Origin: Lindgomyces ingoldianus
Lineage: Eukaryota; Ascomycota; Dothideomycetes; Pleosporales; Lindgomycetaceae
Length of the DNA: 64,000 bases
Direction: 5' to 3'
Assembly: GCF_010093535.1 (NCBI RefSeq)
Contig: NW_022985190.1
Coordinates: 555,346 to 619,345, forward strand
The notes under the pieces are model-generated. The model was not told where the DNA came from and did no database searches. It worked only from the letters and a program-made list of their open reading frames with translations. Of this stretch, positions 1 to 11,248 are shown in pieces. Each line of letters begins with the position of its first letter. The first letter of the stretch is position 1. Position numbers and translations under genes: made by a program.

Positions 1-2909
1 CCGCCGAAGGTGACAGATGTCGCGCCGCCTTGGGCAACAACCTTGAGGGCATGTGTAACAATTTGTTCAATGGAACCGCTAGGCGCGCCGGGAAAATCTA
101 GCGAATACTTGACTTGCCACCCATGGTCAGGGCTCAATTGCGCCATGGCGACAAACGCGGCAACGGTGCCATCGGGAGTCTGCGCGAAGTGGTATTGACG
201 GTGCTCCATATCTTGCCAAGGCCGAATGTTTGTCAAGTGAACTTGACGACCCTTCCTGTTGTGTAGCCAATCCTGGACACGAGCATCGAGTTTCTTCTTC
301 AACTCGTCTGGAATAGGTGTCCCAATGGGGTAATCGATGATTTTGACACCCTCGCGCTCGGCATGACGAATCTTGCGCTGAATGTCGGCATCATTCACCG
401 CAGGGTTGTGCGCCGGGTCTACGCGTTGCTCGGAGACGACAGAGAAAGTGCGCCAGTTGAACTTGGTGGCGAGAACTTCCTCCGCATCTGATCCAACCAA
501 AAGCCACAAGGGCTTAAGGTTCCGTTCCTTTTTTATGTATTTCAAGTATCCAGTCATGGTCTTCAGGTATTGGGAGACATGACAAAGAGGGTCACCAACG
601 GTGATTGCGAATCCGTCTTGCGGAACGAACCCGACGGCAGCTCCGGTGAAATCGTCTCGCCAGATTTCTGTTCGAGGTTCGAGCCAAGATGTATTGGTCG
701 CGTCTCCATAGTTAGCGATGAGCTTCTCGATGGGCTGGAAGTCTAAGCCCGCAGCAGCTCGGTCTGTTCCCTCCCATGGAGGGTGCATCGTGCTTGCATC
801 TGGGTGTCTTAGTTGCTTGATCACTGGCCTCTCTGGTAAACTCTTCGGGTCGCGGGGGAACATTGACGCGTGTCGGATGTTTCCGAGGTTGAGGAGGAGC
901 ATGAGAATACGCTCAAGACCAATACCACCTCCACCATGTGGAGGAGCTCCCCACTCAAAACCTTGAATGTAATCCTCCATAGTTTTGGGGTCAACCTTCA
1001 GCCTCTCCATCTTGTCTAACAGCATTTGCGCGTCGTGGATACGCTGGCCGCCACTAAGGATCTCTTGGCCACGAAGGAAGATGTCGAAAGAGTTTGTGAC
1101 CTCAGGGTTATTGGGGTCTGGCATCGCGTAGAACGGACGAGCGTTAACAGGGAATTTATCGAGGACGTAGTAATCTGTGCCCAGCTTCTCTTTTATCACA
1201 CGACCAAGCTGAACTTCATCTCTGGTGCCCATATCCTCGTTTTCGTCGAGCGAGTTGCCATCTTCGTCCTTCCAACCGGACTCGTTCAGCATCCGGATAG
1301 CTTCGGCAAACGGAATGATCGGCGTCTCATCTAACCACACCAAATCCTCGTGGGGAAATTGCCTCTTCACAATCTCGATCTCCGGGCGGAAGCGCTGATA
1401 AATTCCTGTGAAAATGGCCTTGAATGTTCGGTCTAGCGTTCGAAGGACTTCGTGATAATGCTCATCAATCGCCATCTCAAGATCGAGACCGGTGTATTCA
1501 GTCAAGTGTCGGTAAGTGTTGCTGTTCTCTGCACGGAAGACCGCGCCGATCTCGTATACTTTGCCAAAGTCGGCCGAGATACTCATCTGCTTTGCCAATT
1601 GAGGACTCTGGGCTAGGAAGGCACCCCTGCCAAAGTATTCGACTTTGAAGACACTGGCGCCGGACTCGGTAGCACCACCTTGCAACTTTGGGGTGTGAAT
1701 CTCAATGAAGCCTTCGCTGTCGAGATGGGTGCGGAAAAAGTGGCAGATACCGGACTGGATGCGGAAGATGCCTTGAGAGGTGGTTGTTCGAAGATCGATA
1801 ACCCGGTTTGTTAGACGGGTTCTGTCCGCAATCCTGACACGAGTTTGTCCCTCTTTATGATCGTGTCGGGCAATCTCCTCGTCGATATCTTTCTGGGACA
1901 CTTCGGCCTCGTAGACGTTGAACGGGAGAGTCTCGGTCACGGACGCCTCTACATGAAGCTCGTGGACGGAGATTTCAACGTCGTGGATGCTGGCCCCAGT
2001 GACTTCTCCTTGCTTCGACTGTGGTTCTTGCAGAATCCCTTTGACTAAGACAACACTCTCGGCCTCCAAATGTTCTGCCCAGTACAACATGTACTTGGTG
2101 ATATCAGCGTGTTCCACTAAGACACCCTGGATGGTCCCAGTCTGCTGTCGGAATACGAAGAAGACGAACTTGGCGCTCATCTTCCTCAAATGGTGGATTC
2201 GCGCTCGGAAGACAACCTCCTTGCCAACATCTTTGGCAGTCAGGGTACGGATGTCTGCTCGCTGCTCGTGCTTCCACGCCCCTGCATAACTGTTTGGAGG
2301 CACGATCCCGTACTTGGCTTTTTGTTCCGGCGTCAGCTCCTTCTCCGCCTGTTCTTCCAACTCCTTCCTTCTCTTCTCGACTTCTTTTTCCCTCTCAATG
2401 ATTTCCTTTTTCCGCTCCTCCCATGCGGCCTGCTTCTCGTGCTTCTTCAGCTGGTTTCGTGACATTGGCTCGCCCTCACGGTTGAGGGGTAGGTCGCTCT
2501 CGCTCGAGGAGGCATCGCCAATGTGGAGCTTCTCCTTGACGGCGCGGATGGGACTGTGAGTACCATGGTGGCTCAGACTGGTCTTCGAGGGGAATGTTTG
2601 GCTGCGACTGGGGCTGTCGTTTCTGCGGTGAAAGATGCCGCTGCCCCTAGGAGAATCCGCCTTGTGGTAATCGAGGCTGCTTCTGCTATCTGAAGTCGAG
2701 GCAATGTCCTTGCGGTCGAAGGTACCACTGTTCCGCTTGAACTCGCCGCTCGCGCGACTTCGTCCAAAAATACCGGACGATCGAGGGGAGGCGGGGACGG
2801 GAGCAGCGGTTCCGTTGGTCTTTGGGGAAGTGATGCCACTCTCATCGTCAGACGCCGGATTGCTGTGGGTACCTGTCTTCAGCTTTTCAAGTGCTTTCTT
2901 GAGGGACAT
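1..2909 (-). CDS. erdS: AspRS-DUF2156 fusion, ergosteryl-aspartate synthase candidate (3' end cut)
   Basis: One uninterrupted reading frame runs from the ATG at 2909 to the window edge, 969 visible residues. In order: a Ser-rich disordered tail (about 1-145), a charged Lys/Glu helix (150-200), an OB-fold anticodon domain (about 220-320), a class II AspRS core with motif 2 FRAEN near residue 459 and motif 3 GGGGIGLER ending near 667, then about 250 residues matching DUF2156, the aminoacyl-tRNA transferase fold of bacterial lipid aminoacylases (for example the stretch DPLCHVSQYLKTMTGYLKY). An ordinary cytosolic AspRS stops soon after motif 3. In fungi this fusion is known as ErdS, which charges tRNA-Asp and passes Asp to the 3-beta-hydroxyl of ergosterol. 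The C-terminus lies outside the window. Assignment to ErdS is from domain order; activity is inferred. Confidence 0.9.
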   Translation of the reverse strand, partial: MSLKKALEKLKTGTHSNPASDDESGITSPKTNGTAAPVPASPRSSGIFGRSRASGEFKRNSGTFDRKDIASTSDSRSSLDYHKADSPRGSGIFHRRNDSPSRSQTFPSKTSLSHHGTHSPIRAVKEKLHIGDASSSESDLPLNREGEPMSRNQLKKHEKQAAWEERKKEIIEREKEVEKRRKELEEQAEKELTPEQKAKYGIVPPNSYAGAWKHEQRADIRTLTAKDVGKEVVFRARIHHLRKMSAKFVFFVFRQQTGTIQGVLVEHADITKYMLYWAEHLEAESVVLVKGILQEPQSKQGEVTGASIHDVEISVHELHVEASVTETLPFNVYEAEVSQKDIDEEIARHDHKEGQTRVRIADRTRLTNRVIDLRTTTSQGIFRIQSGICHFFRTHLDSEGFIEIHTPKLQGGATESGASVFKVEYFGRGAFLAQSPQLAKQMSISADFGKVYEIGAVFRAENSNTYRHLTEYTGLDLEMAIDEHYHEVLRTLDRTFKAIFTGIYQRFRPEIEIVKRQFPHEDLVWLDETPIIPFAEAIRMLNESGWKDEDGNSLDENEDMGTRDEVQLGRVIKEKLGTDYYVLDKFPVNARPFYAMPDPNNPEVTNSFDIFLRGQEILSGGQRIHDAQMLLDKMERLKVDPKTMEDYIQGFEWGAPPHGGGGIGLERILMLLLNLGNIRHASMFPRDPKSLPERPVIKQLRHPDASTMHPPWEGTDRAAAGLDFQPIEKLIANYGDATNTSWLEPRTEIWRDDFTGAAVGFVPQDGFAITVGDPLCHVSQYLKTMTGYLKYIKKERNLKPLWLLVGSDAEEVLATKFNWRTFSVVSEQRVDPAHNPAVNDADIQRKIRHAEREGVKIIDYPIGTPIPDELKKKLDARVQDWLHNRKGRQVHLTNIRPWQDMEHRQYHFAQTPDGTVAAFVAMAQLSPDHGWQVKYSLDFPGAPSGSIEQIVTHALKVVAQGGATSVTFG

Positions 2910-3918
2910 GATGAGAGGCTGGTCCCCAGTTCAGCCCGATGATCTGATAAGACAAGATAAAGTCGCGGGCGTAACCTGCAGTATCAGATTGTTCGAGGAA
3001 TGCGGTGGGGAGAGAAGAATCTGATATCAGAGGCAGATTAGGGCGTGTCTCGGAGGGCTGGCGCCTAAGTACACCAAAATACTGGCCACGAGCCCTGCTT
3101 TGGAACGCAACTTCCCTATGATGCAATTCGTACGCCGTTTGTGGCTCGTGCTTGCCGAAAGCGGCGAGCAGAGACCAGGAGTAGACTTGGCGCAAAGCTT
3201 GATCACGGAGGAGGGTTCACGTCAAGGCGACGTCACTGCAAAAAAGTAGTCGTTACGCAGGTTGGTACAACAAAGAGGGAGCGGGAAAGGCTACATCACA
3301 CAGCGCGGCGGGGAGCAGTCCCCTTTTCTCTCTGCAATGCCTACAATCACTAACGGCATGCATGCTCCGGCCCAGCATTCCCTCGCGGAGCCGTGGGACA
3401 TCTGCTGTTCTAAGCGGTCGAGTCCGCTCACTCATCCGCGCGATTCCGGAGGGAGAAAGTCTGTCTTGAGACCTTCTGATTACCTACGCCGGCCTGCCGA
3501 GTAGAAGCTCTGTGAAGCTTTCCCCAAAGTGCGTCTGACATGGCCAAACGAGCCATAACCCCACATCGGCGATGCATCGGACCAATGCTTGCTGCTGGCC
3601 GATTCTCACCTTTGCTGCTGGTGGGAAAGCCTTCCTGCATGACTGATGTCCATGCAGATGTGGCCCTAGTCCAGCCAGGGCGAACTGGATCAGATTATGT
3701 ACGCTGGAAATGCTCTCATGCTTCGCTGACTTGCGATGACTAATCCTGTTGCGATCCAGTATCCCTTTTGGAGGTCGTGACGACTGGCTGCCAGACACCT
3801 TGAGATATTTATCCAAAACACAAAATCAGACTCGCCCAGACACAACCTGAAACATCACAGTCGATCGCTTGCTCATAACGTCGTCATATCATTTAGTACT
3901 TCGTTCTATCTTATCAAC
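2910..3918. other. Intergenic, erdS promoter side
   Basis: This 1 kb stretch lies between the erdS start codon and the 3' end of the questin-oxidase-like gene, both on the minus strand. It should hold the erdS promoter and 5' leader. I see only short unsupported reading frames and no repeat or RNA gene. Confidence 0.6.
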
Positions 3919-5395
3919 CTACCATGTACATTGCTGGCTTTCAGGGTAGTAGTATTTGACATCATCAGCAGTTCCAAAGCCTCCCCAGTGCTCGAATTCG
4001 TCTGCAACTTTCACCGCAGCTTTGACATAAAACTGGGAATCATCGCCCCATGTTTCTGCTGCTACCTTCATCGACCGCAATGCTATAGACTTGTTAGTGT
4101 TTAGCAAGGAACAGACTTTGCTCAATTTATTACCTTTCACAAAGTGCGCATCGACCGAGTGTGCTGACCGGAGCGCCTTGTCTACGACGAAATTCCAACT
4201 TCTTCCTTTCAGATCGTAGTCTGAGATCATATCTAGTTTGATTTCTGGTCGTACTTGAGCAATGTACACAGCGAGCGTGAACAACCACCATTGTCGGACG
4301 AGATTGATATGATACTTAGCCGGGACCAGTGGAAGCAGGATTCGAACGGCGTGGGACGAGGTCAAGAGATGCACGAGAAAGAAATCGAACTTGGCCTTCT
4401 CAGGAAGATCCGTACCCACGAACAAGGCCACCGCCGTCTTCTGTGATTCCTCGAATTGCTCTTTGGGATTGGAGAGATCCCAGGTGTTCCAATACTCCAA
4501 GAAAGCTTCTTCGCGTTTCTCTAGCACCTTGCTTATGTCTCCGCTGCGATGGTCGTAGAGTCCATCAAACCTCTTGTCATCTCTCACCCTCTGGAGTATC
4601 CCAATGAGCGATGCTGAGTGCCAGGTACTAGGTTTGGTGTATGACGGGTTGTCCAAGTACTTGTGGAGGGGGCTGTAAAAGCAAGTTCCGAGTGCGAGAG
4701 CTTCAATGGCAACGGTCCGCGAATTCAGTTCGTAGGCATAGCCCAAGTGGATGAGGGGATGGCCGACTACAAACATTAGCGGGGAATTTGCTGGAGGAAA
4801 TTCTCACTCACGCCCCGAGACTAGTCCATTAATCAATGGCTCCTTTCCTTCGTACAAGTATTCGTCTAGCAGAAGTTTCCAGTCGTACCGCTTGGTGACT
4901 AGCTGGTCCTCGAAAAAGTCTACGAAGGCACGTTGATACCTGGACAGTCGTCAATTTAGTATGGAAGAATGAGTCCGTAGAAACATACTCCCTCTTCCCC
5001 AAGAAGTCCTTCCAGTCATCCAGGGTTATCTCGCCGGGGGAATCATGCCATGGTTCTAGCTCCTGTGCTTCGCTTTCATAGATATCGTTCAGGTGCTCAT
5101 GGGTTCCTCCAAGGATGTATGCCGAGCCCAGAATCTAGGGTGCAGACTTAGCACCTACAGTCAATAGAGCATTGAAGCAGCATACATGCGGTGCATGGTT
5201 GTGGAAGCGGAGCTGGTGATAAATGATGGAGTGGTTGGCGTGATTCGCTTTGAGGAGGTGCTTGAGTGTTCGGGCTCGTCTCTCGGCTGCGGTCTCAACG
5301 TCATGGATTTCAACGGGTGGGAGATCAATCTTCGGGTAGTTTTGATTTGAATCGGATTTGAAGAAGGGAAGCTTGAAGGATGGTAGGGTAAGCAT
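3919..5395 (-). CDS. Questin oxidase-like (AflY/HypA family) protein
   Basis: Five exons (5395-5186, 5134-4989, 4939-4812, 4766-4134, 4082-3919) join in frame to 426 residues. All four introns are 45-51 nt with GT-AG ends. The family signature is clear: HNHAPHILGSAYILGG near the N-terminus and LGHPLIHLGYAYEL in the middle, typical of the questin-oxidase/AflY group. Known relatives act as Baeyer-Villiger-type oxidases on anthraquinones and related aromatic polyketides, but many fungal members have no known substrate. The neighbours are housekeeping genes (AspRS-type enzyme, alpha-tubulin); no polyketide synthase is nearby, so a role in a local secondary-metabolite cluster is not supported. The start is the ATG at 5395; a TTG-initiated extension to 5407 is not needed. 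Confidence 0.82.
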
Positions 5396-5825
5396 GTTGC
5401 AAGGCAATTGGCAAGATTGCGCAAAGATTTCGGCTGTGTTGCGAGGACAAAAGTGGTGAGGAGCAAAGGAGCATCATAGCTTCCTGACCTTGCCTATTAC
5501 GGCATGACGCGATATTTCCATGTGGCGTCACCCTTTCGGGCCTTCCTGTTGCCTTCACAGCATTTGTTAGAGAGCTCCCCGGCTGCCCAAATCTTAGCAA
5601 AAGTCCTGTAGTAGCTGCCACATACACTCCCATCTTTGCAATATGGAACTAATTAATGTATGAGAACAAATCCATGCTTAATGAGATAACTTGATTGATG
5701 AAGATTCAATCTTTAAGTTCCAATCTCATATGTGAGCCTACGAGGCTATTGCACCATTTGTAGTACACTCTTTGACATGAAAGCCAACCAAAGTCCCCAA
5801 CAAATTTGCACAGAGGGTATATCGC
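5396..5825. other. Intergenic
   Basis: This stretch separates the questin-oxidase-like start from the alpha-tubulin stop codon. It would contain the promoter of the former and the 3' UTR of the latter. No further gene or repeat is visible. Confidence 0.6.
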
Positions 5826-7659
5826 TTAGTACTCGCCCTCATCAGCGCCCTCCTCATCCAGAGTGTCACTGGCAACCTCCTCGTAATCCTTCTCCAGCGC
5901 AGCTAAGTCCTCACGAGCCTCGGAGAATTCACCCTCTTCCATGCCCTCACCAACGTACCAATGAACGAAGGCGCGCTTGGAATACATGAGATCGAATTTG
6001 TGGTCCAGGCGAGACCAGGCCTCGGCAATGGCAGTGGTGTTGCTAAGCATAGAGACACTTCGATCGACCGCGGCTAGTTCGCTTCCGGGGACGCTGATTG
6101 GTCTAGGGACGTTAGAGACAGTGCTGGTGCAGAAGGGGGGGNNNNNNNNNNNNNNNNNNNNNNNNNGGGGGGACAGCTTACTTGGTGTAGTTGATACCGA
6201 GCTTGAAGCCAGTAGGGCACCATTCCACCAGGTTGAAGGATGCCTTAGCCTTCAGAGCTGCTGCGGCAGCTGTACAGTCACGGGGAACAATGTCACCACG
6301 GTACAAAAGCGCAACAGCCATGTATTTTCCGTTGCGGGGATCGCAGACAACCATCTGGTTGTTGGGTTCAAAGCCTGTTTCACGTCAGAATCGCCCCGAA
6401 AAGTAACGAAGAGGCCGAACAACTTACACTGGAATGTCAGGTCATGAACCTTGAAGCTTTCATGCGAGCTCTTCTTGGCCGAGATGACCGGTGCGTAGCT
6501 GATGAGAGGATAGTGAATGCGCGGATAGGGGACCAAGTTTGTCTGGAATTCGTTCAAATCGACATTGAGCGCGCCATCGAATCGTAGACTGGAGGTAATA
6601 GAGCTGACGACCTGGGCGATCAGACGGTTCAAGTGCTCATAGTTCGGACGGGGAATGTCCAGGCTACGGCGGCAGATGTCATAGACAGCCTCGTTGTCGA
6701 CAAGGAAGGTACAGTCGGAGTTCTCAATGGTGCTGTGGGTGGAAAGAACGGCGTTGTACGGCTCGACGACTGACGTGGAAACACGTGGTGCAGGGTACAC
6801 GGCAAACTCAAGCTTGCACTTCTTGCCGTAGTCGGTCGAGAGACGCTCGAGAAGCAGAGCACCGAAACCAGATCCGGTTCCTCCGCCAAAAGAATGGAAG
6901 ATCAAGAATCCCTGCAGCGAGGAGCAATTATCTGTTCTTCATTAGGCACACGGTCGGAGCATTTGTTGGTGTGATGCGTACCGGCAACACGCCGAATACG
7001 GTCAATGACGCTGTCAACCATCTCCTTGCCAATGGTGTAATGACCACGAGCATCTGATACCATCGTTAGCATAGTCTTACCTGCCAGACACGTGTGAAGT
7101 GCTCACAGTTGTTGGCGGCGTCCTCCTTGCCGCTGATGAGAAGCTCGGGATGGAACAATTGACGATATGTTCCGGTGCGGATCTCATCAATGGGCTACGG
7201 TATGCATCAGTTTCTAGCCCACCACGAGAGTATCAGGGTTCATACGGAAGGGTCCAAGTCAACGAAGATGGAGCGCGGGACGTATTTTCCGCTACCGGTC
7301 TCGGTGAAGAAGGTCTCGAATGAGCCACCCTCTGCGAGGTCCTTCGCGTCCGGGTCGGGACGTCCATCGGCCTTCAGCCCATGCTCTAGGAGATATCTGT
7401 GCAGCACCAGTCAGTAGGTGGCTTCAAGGGAGATTTCCTATCAGAAGGGAGAGAATAGGAAGGATCCGTACAGTTCCCAGGCACTGTTGCCGAGCTGGGT
7501 ACCGGCCTGGCCGATGTGGAGGTGGCAGATCTATTAACACATGTCGTGGTTAGCATCTCGGTTGTACGTAGAGTAGGGGGTAAAGGTACATGGTCAGTCA
7601 AAGACGAAAACCAGGCCACCAGGCACGGAACTGGTGTCAAATCTTACCTCTCCTCGCAT
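5826..7659 (-). CDS. Alpha-tubulin
   Basis: Eight exons (7659-7648, 7530-7472, 7396-7246, 7194-7107, 7053-6982, 6931-6428, 6374-6182, 6102-5826) give exactly 451 residues, the usual alpha-tubulin length. The first exon is only 12 nt (MRGE). Visible marks include [16 protein letters not shown], the tubulin signature GGGTGSG near residues 143-149, FQCFEPNNQM across an intron, and an acidic tail ending in Glu-Tyr. It forms the alpha subunit of the microtubule heterodimer. Seven introns is intron-rich for this window, as usual for fungal tubulins. The last intron (6103-6181) contains 25 Ns between G runs, so its true length is unknown, but both splice sites and the coding frame are intact. Confidence 0.97.
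6142..6166. other. Assembly gap in a homopolymer
   Basis: Twenty-five Ns are flanked by seven G on the left (6135-6141) and six G on the right (6167-6172). On the sense strand of alpha-tubulin this is a poly-C tract inside the last intron. It is probably a long homopolymer that sequencing could not resolve. Confidence 0.95.
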
Positions 7660-8259
7660 AGTGGATGTGTTAAGCTGTATCAAACAGACTGGGGGTGGGG
7701 GATTGAGTTATGGGGTGGTGTAGGGAAGGCCGTCGTGCAACGAGCGGTGAAGGAAGGCATTGAGACATCGCGCGGGGCACTTCTGTTTATTTGGCGTGTG
7801 GGTCTTGGCAGTGTGCCAACGCGTGGACCAACCGTGTGGTCCGCCACTACAACACCCGAGTGGGTCACAATGCAAGTCCTATCAACCAAGTTGGACAACA
7901 AAAGCTTGCGTCCAGCTCTCCCTCTGCCGTTGAGGCTTGCACCGTACAACCCTTTGAAAAGGTAATTGAGTGTCATGATTCTAATAGTTTCACATTCTAA
8001 TAGTTTCACATGCCTCTCTGTTCAGGCAGTCCTAAGGTTTTCAATTTCTACCACTTAGCTTCATTGAACCTATGCTAAATTCCACCCTCTATGATTATGC
8101 TCGTAACTTCACTCTGCAGAGTGGCAATCGTAGCCCAAGGTGTTGGAGCTCAACGCTATGAAAGTATAAAACCTAAAGGCTAACCACCAAAAACATCGTA
8201 CGCCTCTAAATGCTGGAAAGTCGAAAATTTATTAACAGAGGAAAGTTTTCTCAGATTCA
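7660..8259. promoter_or_regulatory. Alpha-tubulin upstream region
   Basis: Six hundred bases separate the alpha-tubulin ATG from the stop of the MscS-type gene, so the tubulin promoter must lie here. Apart from a perfect 16-nt duplication (7978-8009) I recognise no specific element. Confidence 0.5.
7978..8009. repeat. Perfect 16-nt tandem duplication
   Basis: The unit attctaatagtttcac occurs twice back to back, about 320-350 bp upstream of the alpha-tubulin start codon. It may be a recent slippage duplication or a doubled binding site. Confidence 0.85.
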
Positions 8260-11248
8260 TCAGTGGAGGTGTCTCATTTCGTAGGTATCGGTCCGGGCAC
8301 GATGAGGAGCGTGGAAAGTCCGCTCAGAGTCCGCTGTGGTTGGTAATGCGCCTGACGAGTGGGTAGCAGCGGCGTCTTGACCCTCCATCCTCATTGCCGC
8401 GGTACTAACGAGGCCGCTGCGAGGATCCAGCTTATCTTTGCTTAAATCGTAACCGCTTTCGGGAATATCGGCCATGCCAGTCTCCTCATCGGCTTGACCA
8501 CGATGGCTACGGCCGAAGAAGCGGTTCCGGTGGCTGCTACGTTCTCGAGCCTGGGTACTGTCTGTATTGACACGCTGGAGGCGCCCGAATGGCCGGCTTG
8601 AGCTATCCGCGATTGAGGTAGAACGGCCTGTCTCGTGAGACCGTCGAGCACGATCTTGCGAATTCCGAGAGGGGGATGTGACCCTATTGACGGTGGCCCT
8701 AGTACGAGACTGAGACTCGCGATCTTCATAGACATCGCCAGTCATGTCGCTGGCGGAGATATCTTTCATGCCCAAGGAGAAGTCAACGCGGCGACCCATG
8801 GCTGCTAGAGACTCTCCGCGAGGCCTTGTACCACTATTGCGGAGGATGGAGCCATAGCGATTAGGAGGATTGTTACCCGAATCGCTCGCCGCAGGTACGA
8901 AAGGAGGATCTTGATAATCGCTATGCGTGGTGATGCCACTGGGGTTATCTGGTGTCCCGTTGTGCCCAACACCGGGTGTAGCAGTATGGGGAACATTTTG
9001 CAGGTAGACAGGAAAGGATTCCTTCTGACCAGGGTACCGCATGCGAGGCCCTTCGATCCCAAGTTCCTGCATTGAGACCATCATCGCGCAAATGAACTTG
9101 TTGCGGCGCTGAAGACGGAGCAGCTCATTTTGCCAATTAGATTTGTAGAAGAAGACGACGTTCAGGGTTAGGGAGTGAGCTTCGAAGACTTCACGCAATT
9201 CAGTAAGGATGTTTCCTTGATACTCTCGCTTCTCCGATTTAACGAATTCCAGCAAACGTTGACGAAGTTGATCAATTTGGTCAAGCGTGGTACCGAATTT
9301 GATGGTGACTGGAACAGCTTCAGCGAGACCGCCCGACCGGCGTTGGTTAAGAATGAACAGAGTGTTGAGGTAGCTGTTCGGAGCTTGCACAACATGGCCT
9401 TCCATCTTCTTGAATTCGGTGTAGAGAAGAGCAATCTCTTTGACAAAGTAATCATCGCCACGTCCCAAGGCCCCTGTATTTCCGTAGATGCCGACACGGT
9501 CACCCACATCGAAAGGATGTTTGACGAAGACAAAGATCACTGACTGAAGGAATTCTTGAGCGGTAGTAGAGAACAGCCATGACAGAGCGAGAACGGTGGA
9601 TCCAGCAGAAGTAAGGACACCAGCAGCCGAGGTCGAGATTAAGGAAATGAAGACGAGGATGGTGATGACCATCACGATGAACATGAACACATCATCCAAT
9701 TTGCTGACAACGGAGTCCAAGTCCTTTAAAGACGCCGTAATCGATTTGCGTTCCCGACCAATCTCCACACAGACAGCCTCGAGTTCTTCCATAGAGATGT
9801 CGCCATTCATGTCCTTGTCAAACATGGAAAAGGCTGCATCGGCTTCTTCATCGTTCTCGAATGCATTCTTAAGGTCTTCGGAGAAGACTGTTTCCGTCTC
9901 CTCGCGTGCAAAGGTGCGGTACAAACGTCGGGCAAGCACCTGAGATCCACCAGTGCTACTCAAGAGGGCGAGAATGACCTGGTGTGGATGGTTGCTCTGA
10001 GCAACTTGACGACCCGTGAAATCTCCTGCAATCTTTCCCGCCATATCTCCAAACTTGCTAAACGCTTCTTTGGTGTTCTTCTGGGCTTCCTTGACAAGCT
10101 GGCCAGGCGTGCGAGCACCTGATGTAGGCCCCATTTGCTCGAATTCCGAGTCTTCCATAGCAATCTTTTCTTTGGAGAACTTGTACAGCTTTGTCAAGCT
10201 TCCAATTTGAAATTTGTTCAACTCAATCCGATCAGCGTACGTTCGCAAGTGGAAGCTGATAGCAATGAGTTGAATGATAATCTTTTCGACAAAGTTCAAG
10301 ACCATGCCGACGAAGATAGCAACGAGGACCTTGTTCATGACAGACTGCCAGTGTCTGGTCCTTTTGTCGCCATCAATATGGTGGTTCTTCATCGTGGGGA
10401 GGAAGGAGATTTCGATGGCTAGCCACCAAAAGAATAAAGTAGCGGGAAGCTCGAGCTGCTTTCCCATATCTCTCCATTTCTTGCTATTGTTCGTGAAGAG
10501 GCTGGAAATAAGCCCAATCGGCCACGGGAGGCATTTCGCTAGGATCTGAATCTAAGTTAGTGTCAACTTGCTAGTTCAATGAAGAAATACTTGCCCGTCC
10601 GGCCCAGAGCGTCAACCACACGATCTCTAGCCAAATACAGAACCACATAAGCTTCACGTCCCCCACACTAGCGTTTTTAAACAGAAATACCCCGAGGAGG
10701 AGTGGAATGAGAATGATTAGAACGAGCGGCGTGATGTAGACAAAGTATCGGACAAGGAAGCTCGAATTGTGCACCTTCTTGAAGAACTTAGAGAAGTTGG
10801 TGCTGGGGTTCTCGGGAGGTTTGTATATGGCCGTCTTTTCGTGCAACGGGTTAGTAGCGGCATCGAATTCGTCAATTGGGTCTTCCCGACGCGATCTCTG
10901 CCTCCGCACTGAGCGAGACTGTGATTGCTCCCTGTTGAGTTCTTCTTGGTTAGAAACCTGGCGTTCAATCTGGAGCATGGCCAGGTCGTCATCGAGGCGG
11001 CTTGCCTGCTCCCGCGTTTCGGAGGGAGACTTCATCGAATTCATCGGGTTGAGATGCTCAGTATTGACCGTCAAGTGACTATTGCTCCGGTCTCGTCCTC
11101 CCGCTGCATCCCCTGCTGCCGTGTGTGAATTCTGCTGGCTGAAGTCGTCTGCAACGTATGTGCCATCGTCATCGGAGGACCGCTGGTGATGCATGTTGGT
11201 GTGCATATTGTAGGTAGGTTCGGGCCTTTCGTCGGCGGGTGTCGTCAT
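8260..11248 (-). CDS. MscS-family mechanosensitive channel with EF-hand
   Basis: Two exons (11248-10595 and 10551-8260) encode about 981 residues. The N-terminal 150 residues are polar and disordered. Hydrophobic segments follow (near 168-195, 200-216 and 245-262, with more around 300). An EF-hand with [12 protein letters not shown] lies near residue 465, then the pore helix and MscS beta domain (from about 505, including [19 protein letters not shown]). The last 200 residues are Ser/Arg-rich. This matches fungal Msy1/Msy2-type channels, which sit in the endoplasmic reticulum or other internal membranes and shape calcium responses to hypo-osmotic shock. The single intron needs a GC donor (G|GCAAGT at 10594) to keep frame; acceptors at 10552 or six bases further would both be in frame. 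Confidence 0.92.

Noticed and set aside
4329..4345. tRNA B-box-like ggattcgaac
   Set aside because: It lies inside an exon of the questin-oxidase-like gene and no cloverleaf or A-box can be formed around it.
3919..5395. Secondary-metabolite cluster around the questin-oxidase-like gene
   Set aside because: No polyketide synthase, peptide synthetase, P450 or cluster regulator lies nearby; the neighbours are housekeeping genes.
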